From CAZPBO01 sp964584815 (GTDB taxonomy: Bacteria; Planctomycetota; SKW154), in assembly GCA_964584815.1 (NCBI GenBank), contig CAZPBO010000066.1:1-10644 (forward strand): a stretch of 10,644 nt of DNA, written 5' to 3'. Position numbers and translations under genes: made by a program. Positions within the stretch are counted from its first letter, which is position 1; each line of letters begins with the position of its first letter. A model generated the notes under the pieces. That model made no database searches. It worked only from the letters and a program-made list of their open reading frames with translations, and was not told the DNA's origin. Positions 6,375 to 10,644 of this stretch are shown piece after piece.

Positions 6375-6458
6375 AAAAAACAGGCGGGAGGGCGGAGCGT
6401 GAGGGGTTGCGGGAAACGCGATGCGCAAAGTGCGGCAAAGCGTAGCCCTCCCACCTGT
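6375..6458 (-). terminator. Intrinsic terminator with long stem, end of the right operon
   Basis: The arms 6380-6393 and 6445-6458 pair over 14 bp; on the minus-strand RNA the single non-Watson-Crick position is a G-U pair. A run of six Ts (6380-6375) follows the stem on the minus strand. The intervening 51 bases can form a smaller CGCA/TGCG hairpin. It starts seven bases after the TAG of the 168-aa gene, so it should stop transcription of the right operon. The loop is unusually long for a terminator. A small inverted-repeat insertion is an alternative, but I see no target duplication. Confidence 0.75.
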
Positions 6459-6464
6459 CTTTCT

Positions 6465-6971
6465 CTATGCACCTCTATCCTCCTGAAACACAAACTTTCT
6501 CAATCGCTTCAACCAGTTCGCCACCGATTGCGGGCGTTTCAGATTGACCTGCCACTCATTACGCCTGTCAGTTCTCTCAACAGTTATCCAGCCACGCCTA
6601 TACCACGATTGCAGTATCGTTCTCAACAGCACAAACTCAGGGTCACTTAACGAACCGGGACCAATCGTCTCGCCTTTCTCAATAGCCGAAAGAAGTTGCT
6701 CTGCTTTACGGAGCAGGGGCTTCACGCCTTCTCTCAAGCAATCAGGGCAGAAAACATATAAAGTTTTCTCTGTCCAGCCGGTTCCAGGGCTTCTACCAGC
6801 AACAAGAAACCAGCCTTTCGTGACCACACCCCGTTTACAGAAACGAAAACAATTACAACAGCAACCACAAGGGTCGTCACAAGGTTCTGCCGTGTAGAAT
6901 TCCAGCCTTGTCTCCGGCGTCAAGATACACGCTGCGGCAAGAACTGCATCACGGGAAGAGAGGTTGCTCAT
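6465..6971 (-). CDS. Cys-rich protein of unknown function (168 aa)
   Basis: A cluster of seven cysteines in 15 residues (C31, C35, C37, C38, C39, C41, C45) is followed by C75-x2-C78. Nine cysteines in this layout suggest binding of one or two metal ions or a disulphide-rich fold. No export signal is visible, so metal binding is more likely. The C-terminal half is helical and ends in a winged-helix-like segment (FVLLRTILQSWYRRGWITVER, then W and a basic tail), which would fit DNA contact but is an inference. The start is ATG at 6971 with AGGAGG seven bases upstream; the TAG stop of the preceding gene overlaps that site. It is the last gene of the right operon, directly before the terminator. 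Confidence 0.8.
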   Translation of the reverse strand: MSNLSSRDAVLAAACILTPETRLEFYTAEPCDDPCGCCCNCFRFCKRGVVTKGWFLVAGRSPGTGWTEKTLYVFCPDCLREGVKPLLRKAEQLLSAIEKGETIGPGSLSDPEFVLLRTILQSWYRRGWITVERTDRRNEWQVNLKRPQSVANWLKRLRKFVFQEDRGA

Positions 6972-6982
6972 ACCTTATCCTC

Positions 6983-7309
6983 CTACAGATATGCTTCGCG
7001 GTAACTGAACCTTACTCTAGGATTCTGCTCAAGTTTTCTCTTCAGAGGTGCTTTTGCATTTGCCTCCTTGAGAAACGCTTCTACGCGGGCATAACTCTGC
7101 CGCAGTATCCGTTGCAAACAAATGTCTCCGTGATGGTGGTTGATGTTCTTGTCAATCAACCTCTGCAGGATAACCGCGTCTTCAAGATTGAGAACAGAAA
7201 GATACGGGCGCTGCGTGGCAACCTGCGACATAAGCACACCGTCCTTTGACAGGCTGTGCAGCAGGAACATTGTGCCCTCTACATAGTTTCGCCGCTCTGC
7301 AGGTGTCAT
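6983..7309 (-). CDS. Protein of unknown function (108 aa)
   Basis: I do not recognise this protein. It appears helical and soluble, with a HHH run near residues 58-60 and a basic C-terminal region (LKRKLEQNPRVRFSYREAYL). There is one cysteine. The segment LNLEDAVILQRLIDKNIN looks like an amphipathic helix that could serve in oligomerisation. The start is ATG at 7309, with AGGAGG six bases upstream, and the gene lies 23 bases after the TAA of the 85-aa gene. Confidence 0.8.
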   Translation of the reverse strand: MTPAERRNYVEGTMFLLHSLSKDGVLMSQVATQRPYLSVLNLEDAVILQRLIDKNINHHHGDICLQRILRQSYARVEAFLKEANAKAPLKRKLEQNPRVRFSYREAYL

Positions 7310-7332
7310 CTTATACCTCCTAATAGGTCAGA

Positions 7333-7590
7333 TTAGCATCCATACGCTTGCAACAACACACCGTCCCTACCATCAGGGTCAAGCCCTGCCGCTATCATTA
7401 GAGTGCGAGCAATTTGGGGCTTGGCGTATACTTTACTGACAGGAACGGTAAAGACAACCTCCCAGTCGCGCCGCGAGACATTTTGCCGCTGCAAAACAAG
7501 TTGCCCGCTTCCGCTCAAATCCCCTTTCCTTCTACGCAACTCTACCATCGCTGCCTTGAGACGCCTAATCTTGCCCTCTACGCTTGCCAT
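7333..7590 (-). CDS. Small protein of unknown function (85 aa)
   Basis: I do not recognise this protein. The first 25 residues form a basic helix (KIRRLKAAMVELRRRKGD). A beta-rich part follows (LVLQRQN, WEVVFTVPVSKVYA), then a short helix and a DPDGRDG turn. I chose ATG at 7590 because AGGAGG lies six bases upstream; GTG at 7593 is only three bases from it. The A of this ATG is the last base of the TGA of the preceding paralogue, so the two are translationally coupled. It could be a small nucleic-acid binding or adaptor protein, but nothing proves it. Confidence 0.75.
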   Translation of the reverse strand: MASVEGKIRRLKAAMVELRRRKGDLSGSGQLVLQRQNVSRRDWEVVFTVPVSKVYAKPQIARTLMIAAGLDPDGRDGVLLQAYGC

Positions 7591-8045
7591 CACGCACCTC
7601 CTAATTTCGCCATCGCCCGCAGAACCTGGTGCTGGTGCAGTTTTCTTGCCCAGCGGCTCTGCTGGCGTAGTATCTCTTCGGCTTCCCGAAGCCGCCCTTC
7701 CCGCCGCTTACGGCACCATGCTATGGCAGCCTCAATGCGGCAAATTGCGCGAAGTATCAAACGAGGCTGCCATTTGCAATCGTTGCAAATTGCTTCTGCT
7801 GCATCCCGATAGTCAAGGTAATACCAGTGTTCATTGGCACAATGCCATATGGAAGTTCTCCAGCGGTATCCGTCCCCACGCTCCAAGACTTCAAATGCTG
7901 GAAAAGTGATGTTTTTCGTAAATCGGAAGCGCCTAAAGCGTGGGCGAGGAGTTGGGGGGTGCGTTTGCTTAAGTATTTCCTCGTCGGCTTGATAAAGTTC
8001 TTTCAACTTCTCGTGCACCAGTTGCAACATCTCTTGAGGGTTCAT
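7590..8045 (-). CDS. Tandem Cys4-family protein, copy 3 (151 aa)
   Basis: This is the third of three adjacent paralogues. It shares nearly all of copy 2: the start MNPQEMLQLV, the Pro/Arg segment TPRPRFRRFRFTKNITFPAFE, a C69 before a variable loop, C87-x2-C90-KWQPR, and the block AWCRKRREGRLREAEEILRQQSRW with C111. The four conserved cysteines follow C-x17-C-x2-C-x20-C. The C-terminal half is a long basic amphipathic helix region ending in AMAKLGGA. The start is ATG at 8045, in an ATGA overlap with copy 2 and with GGGAGG six bases upstream. The function is unknown; zinc or Fe-S binding with an RNA- or DNA-contacting helix is my inference. Confidence 0.85.
   Translation of the reverse strand: MNPQEMLQLVHEKLKELYQADEEILKQTHPPTPRPRFRRFRFTKNITFPAFEVLERGDGYRWRTSIWHCANEHWYYLDYRDAAEAICNDCKWQPRLILRAICRIEAAIAWCRKRREGRLREAEEILRQQSRWARKLHQHQVLRAMAKLGGA
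7646..7739. repeat. 94-bp perfect direct repeat, unit 1
   Basis: This stretch is identical base for base to 8101-8194, an offset of 455. It encodes the AEAEEILRQQSRW-type region of copies 3 and 2. Outside it the two genes are still similar but carry substitutions, so this marks recent duplication or gene conversion. Confidence 0.85.
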
Positions 8046-8509
8046 GTCTGTCCTCCCAACCTTGCCATTGCCCCCAACGCCTGCCGCTGGCGAAGTTTCT
8101 TTGCCCAGCGGCTCTGCTGGCGTAGTATCTCTTCGGCTTCCCGAAGCCGCCCTTCCCGCCGCTTACGGCACCATGCTATGGCAGCCTCAATGCGACAAAT
8201 TGCACGAAGTATCAAGCGAGGCTGCCATCTGCAGTCGTTGCAAATTGCTTCTGCCGCGTCTCGGAAGTCAAGGTAATATGCCCGCCCACTACCCCCTGCC
8301 TTACAGTGCCATATGGAAGTTCTCCAGTGGGACCTTTGACCATGCTTTGGAGCCTCAAATGCTGGGAAGGTAATATTCTTTGTGAAACGGAAGCACCTGA
8401 AGCGCGGACGAGGGGTTGGAGGGGTTGTTTGCTTAAGCAATTCTTCATCGGCTTGATAAAGTTCTTCCAACTTCTCGCGCACCAGTTGCAACATCTCTTG
8501 AGGGTTCAT
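8042..8509 (-). CDS. Tandem Cys4-family protein, copy 2 (155 aa)
   Basis: This is the middle paralogue. The N-terminal helix (residues 1-27) is followed by the Pro/Arg segment TPRPRFRCFRFTKN. C69 then sits before a Gly-rich loop (KAGGSGRAYY), four residues longer than in copy 3. C90-x2-C93-RWQPR and C114 in AWCRKR complete a C-x20-C-x2-C-x20-C layout. The end is MARLGGQT. The start is ATG at 8509, overlapping the TGA of copy 1 as ATGA, with GGGAGG six bases before it. Copies 2 and 3 are far closer to each other than to copy 1. The family is unknown to me; copies may have divided functions or act as a mixed complex, which the differing loops would suit. Confidence 0.85.
   Translation of the reverse strand: MNPQEMLQLVREKLEELYQADEELLKQTTPPTPRPRFRCFRFTKNITFPAFEAPKHGQRSHWRTSIWHCKAGGSGRAYYLDFRDAAEAICNDCRWQPRLILRAICRIEAAIAWCRKRREGRLREAEEILRQQSRWAKKLRQRQALGAMARLGGQT
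8101..8194. repeat. 94-bp perfect direct repeat, unit 2
   Basis: This is the partner of 7646-7739. Together with similar sequence at the gene junctions (both starts share ATGAACCCTCAAGAGATG and the same ribosome binding site) it indicates a tandem gene duplication with a unit of about 455-465 bases. Confidence 0.85.
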
Positions 8510-8952
8510 GCCTGTCCTCCCAACCTTGCCATCACATCCAGAGTCCGCTGGTTACGCAGTTCGCGCTCCCAGCGGCTCTGTTGACGGAGTATCTCTTCTG
8601 CGTGCCGCTTGCGCCCTTCTGCCCGCTTGCGGCACCATTCGGCTGCAGCCGCGATGCGACGGACGGCGCGAAGGATTTTGCGCGGCTGCCAGTTGCAGGC
8701 TTTACAAATATCCTCCGCAAGCCCCTTGTTGCCCTGCTCGTAGAACCAGTCGCAACTCTTGCCCACTGCGACCCTATCAAAGCAAGGTTGCTCATTCTCA
8801 AAATAGGGATAACAGTGTCTTGGGGTAAACCAAAACTTCCGTGCTCGCGGCATTGAGACAGGTGGCGTGGTGGTTGCGCTTAGTTGTTTGTATGCTTCGT
8901 GAAGGCACTTCAGATATTTCTTGACGGTTGCCACATAGTCTTCCCGCTTCAT
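8506..8952 (-). CDS. Tandem Cys4-family protein, copy 1, most diverged (148 aa)
   Basis: This is the first paralogue in the array and the most distant. It keeps the pattern: an N-terminal helix, P-x-S-x-P-R-A-R-x-F at about 31-40, C67 in KSCDWF, C83-x2-C86-NWQPR, EWCRKR with C107, EGR...AEEILRQQSRW, and the ending MARLGGQA. The distances C67 to C83 (x15) and C86 to C107 (x20) parallel those of the other copies. Additional cysteines (C16, C47, C57) are specific to it. The start is ATG at 8952 with GGAGG seven bases upstream. It follows the TGA of the 160-aa gene by three bases. Copy 1 probably resembles the ancestral gene from which the other two arose, but this is inferred from divergence only. 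Confidence 0.85.
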   Translation of the reverse strand: MKREDYVATVKKYLKCLHEAYKQLSATTTPPVSMPRARKFWFTPRHCYPYFENEQPCFDRVAVGKSCDWFYEQGNKGLAEDICKACNWQPRKILRAVRRIAAAAEWCRKRAEGRKRHAEEILRQQSRWERELRNQRTLDVMARLGGQA

Positions 8953-8955
8953 CCC

Positions 8956-9438
8956 TCATCCTCCAATCCCTGCCAGCGCTGACAGCACCGCCATGCGATT
9001 GAGTTGCTCATAGGGCATATCCCAAAGCGCACGGCAGAAGCCATCGCGGGTTGCGGGAAACATCTCCACAAAGTCCGAATGGTCAGTTTTTGCTATCATG
9101 TGGACAATCGCAAGAGGGCGAGCACGAGCGGTCATTCGCAGTCTCGGACACCCAGCACATAAACCTTCGGACATGCGAAGCCCGGGAGGGAACAGTTGTT
9201 TTGCGATTGCGCTTGCGATGAACAGTTCAAGCGCTTTGCAATGCACCTTGCGCGCGGGAAAGCGCCGGCAGGAGATTTCGGGAGAATACTTCCACAGTTC
9301 AACACGCAGTGTTCGCTTTTCAACTACGATGTGGATTATCTTGCGCCGCAAGGACTCAATCGGCACAACAAAAAAGTGTGCCGGCCATTGGGAAGTGAGC
9401 GGTGGCTGGGGAAACGGGTGGGGTAGTTCGTATATCAT
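8956..9438 (-). CDS. Protein of unknown function (160 aa)
   Basis: I do not recognise this protein. The N-terminus is Pro-rich (LPHPFPQPPL). Beta-like segments follow (HFFVVPIESL, IIHIVVEKRTLRVELW), then C57, C67, C94-x2-C97 in GLCAGCPRL and C135. The end, MAVLSALAGIGG, resembles the tails of the neighbouring proteins. A single metal site formed by C94, C97 and upstream cysteines is possible. The start is ATG at 9438, in an ATGA overlap with the TGA of the 145-aa gene; GGGGGG lies six bases upstream. Its final GGAGGA codons are the ribosome binding site of Cys4 copy 1. Confidence 0.8.
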   Translation of the reverse strand: MIYELPHPFPQPPLTSQWPAHFFVVPIESLRRKIIHIVVEKRTLRVELWKYSPEISCRRFPARKVHCKALELFIASAIAKQLFPPGLRMSEGLCAGCPRLRMTARARPLAIVHMIAKTDHSDFVEMFPATRDGFCRALWDMPYEQLNRMAVLSALAGIGG

Positions 9439-9872
9439 GCTTTACCCCCCAAGGAAGCCAGCACGCCCAAGGTGAGAACTCTCCGCCTCACCTCTGGGTT
9501 GGTTATTACATCCTCGCAGCAGATGCCGCGAGGAAGCATAACGCGCGTGCTTCCGCGCCCGAAGAAGACCTCTACCTCAATTCTTTCAGGGTCAGGCACT
9601 TCAATATCGCTGCCATACGGGAAAAGCGGCAGGGAGGGGAAATGGTCGCGGAGAAACTTCGCTGCGTAGGTGCGCGAGTTGCGGAATGTGAAGCCGGGAT
9701 TTGGCGAAGCCGTGTCGCCGCGGTAAACGGCAACGCGCCCAAACTCCCACAGACACACCCGAATGTATCTGGTTCCCCAGACGGCATAGAAATACAGACT
9801 GTTGTCAGCGTATGGCGACTTGGTTGAGCCAAGGAAGCCATCTTCGTGCGAGAAACCATCCCACGCCCCCAT
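9435..9872 (-). CDS. Protein of unknown function (145 aa)
   Basis: I do not recognise this protein. It has many aromatic and beta-prone stretches (NSLYFYAVWGTRYIRVCLWEFGRVAVY near residues 24-50; RIEVEVFFGRGSTRVML near 97-113), which suggests a beta-rich fold. A CC pair lies at 118-119. The C-terminus, VLASLGGKA, resembles the tails of the next four proteins. I chose ATG at 9872 because GGAGG lies close before it and it sits two bases past the TAA of the VWA gene. The alternative TTG at 9905 overlaps the VWA gene and lacks a ribosome binding site. Coupling to the VWA gene suggests a shared process, but its nature is unknown. Confidence 0.8.
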   Translation of the reverse strand: MGAWDGFSHEDGFLGSTKSPYADNSLYFYAVWGTRYIRVCLWEFGRVAVYRGDTASPNPGFTFRNSRTYAAKFLRDHFPSLPLFPYGSDIEVPDPERIEVEVFFGRGSTRVMLPRGICCEDVITNPEVRRRVLTLGVLASLGGKA

Positions 9873-9874
9873 TT

Positions 9875-10644
9875 TTACTCCTCCACCTTTATGGTTTTCG
9901 CCCAACTGGGCGCTTTCCCATCGCCCAGAAGGGCAACTATCACCTTAACACCTCGTGGCGGCTCGGATTGCCACGGAGTGTAGCCGTCTGTCAGAACGAT
10001 AACAACATGCGGGCGGGGCTTCTGTCTGAGGGCTTCCTCAATCCCGACCCGCATGTTTGTCCCGCCGCCGCCTTGAAGGGTGTGCTTGAGGTGGCGACGG
10101 TTAAGGACTTCTTTGACGGCGTGGACTTTCGCGTCACAGGACAGAACCTTAACACCGTTCCGCCCACCCATCGCCTTCACCACCCCCAGCACCTCAGCAA
10201 CCGCTTGCGCAAGCATACGGTCGCTGATGGAGCCAGAAGTGTCCACCACTACCGCAACACGCGGCAGTGGCTGGCGAAGGGCAGGCATAACGACTTTTGG
10301 GTTCGCGCTCTGGCGTCGCGACGGACGGCGGTATGAGTAGTCCGCCATCCCGATTGCATCCGCGAGTGCATGACGAATTGCGGACGCAAGTTCGCGCCGC
10401 CAGTTTACCTTCGGACGGAGCACCTCATCCGCCCACCGCTTCAAGTGAGCAGGAACGGTGCCCCTCTGCTTTGAGTGCTCTCTTATTTCCTGCGCCACCT
10501 TACGACGAATCAAGTCCGCCTCTGCCTTCTTGACAGCGGGTGCGGACTTGTCATCAGGGTCAAGTTCCCAGTCCTCCTTAACCCCGGTAGCACAGGAGCC
10601 GCAGCGCCCCCGCGCAACATCAGGTTCGCTTCCGTCGCCACGAG
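9875..10644 (-). CDS. VWA-domain protein of the DUF2201 type, 5' end beyond the window
   Basis: The frame is open to the window edge, so this is the C-terminal 255 residues of a longer protein. The visible part begins GDGSEPDVARGRCGSC, typical of the segment that follows the putative metallopeptidase core of DUF2201 proteins. A basic helical part (IRRKVAQEIREHSKQRG) and then a VWA-like domain follow. The MIDAS metal site is complete: DTSGS, the T of GGGGTN, and the D of LTDG. The family usually acts with a MoxR-type AAA+ ATPase encoded next door, which would lie past the right edge. Such ATPase/VWA pairs remodel or load partner complexes, and related CobS/CobT-like pairs occur in phages. A start inside the window at TTG 10513 is rejected because homology continues upstream. 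Confidence 0.85.
   Translation of the reverse strand, partial: RGDGSEPDVARGRCGSCATGVKEDWELDPDDKSAPAVKKAEADLIRRKVAQEIREHSKQRGTVPAHLKRWADEVLRPKVNWRRELASAIRHALADAIGMADYSYRRPSRRQSANPKVVMPALRQPLPRVAVVVDTSGSISDRMLAQAVAEVLGVVKAMGGRNGVKVLSCDAKVHAVKEVLNRRHLKHTLQGGGGTNMRVGIEEALRQKPRPHVVIVLTDGYTPWQSEPPRGVKVIVALLGDGKAPSWAKTIKVEE

Noticed and set aside
7403..8584. Plus-strand open frames with similar protein sequences in both repeats
   Set aside because: They repeat only because they lie opposite the duplicated Cys4 genes. The minus-strand genes have strong ribosome binding sites, ATGA overlaps and conserved motifs; the plus-strand frames have none.

Overview
The window looks like part of a bacterial phage, prophage or integrative element. 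All credible genes lie on the minus strand. They are short and tightly packed, often joined by ATGA overlaps, and nearly all follow a strong GGAGG-type ribosome binding site. Most match no family I can name. No ribosomal, metabolic, structural-virion or transposase gene is visible. Many K/E/R-rich proteins and Cys-pair motifs would suit a thermophile, but the sequence does not fix the host. A run of exactly 100 Ns (3825-3924) shows that this is a scaffold, probably from a metagenome.

In transcription order (right to left), the first operon enters at the right edge and ends near 6465. It starts with a 5'-truncated MIDAS-type VWA protein of the DUF2201 type. Two unknown proteins follow (145 and 160 aa), then three tandem paralogues of a previously unnamed four-cysteine family (148, 155 and 151 aa). 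The last three genes encode small proteins (85, 108 and 168 aa, the last very Cys-rich). A long-stem hairpin with a T run (6375-6458) closes this unit.

A promoter-like stretch with a perfect TTGACA (6334-6339) opens the second operon, which runs to position 571. Its genes encode a 281-aa protein that resembles phage single-strand-annealing or DNA-binding proteins, a 276-aa zinc-ribbon protein, and a 140-aa unknown. Next come two Cys-pair modules separated by the assembly gap, and three small unknown proteins (96, 81 and 105 aa). The operon ends with a Cas4/RecB-like PD-(D/E)XK nuclease with an Fe-S cysteine set, an XRE-type helix-turn-helix protein, and a 217-aa protein of a family recurrent in phages. 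The annealing-like protein plus nuclease pairing suggests an early recombination/replication module.

Positions 1-570 hold no credible gene. This stretch is rich in C and A on the plus strand (G and T on the minus) and contains degenerate short repeats, unlike the coding part. The points most worth a second look are the tandem Cys4 family, the gap inside a tandem duplication, the SD-encoded Gly-Gly tails shared by successive proteins, and the repetitive non-coding end.
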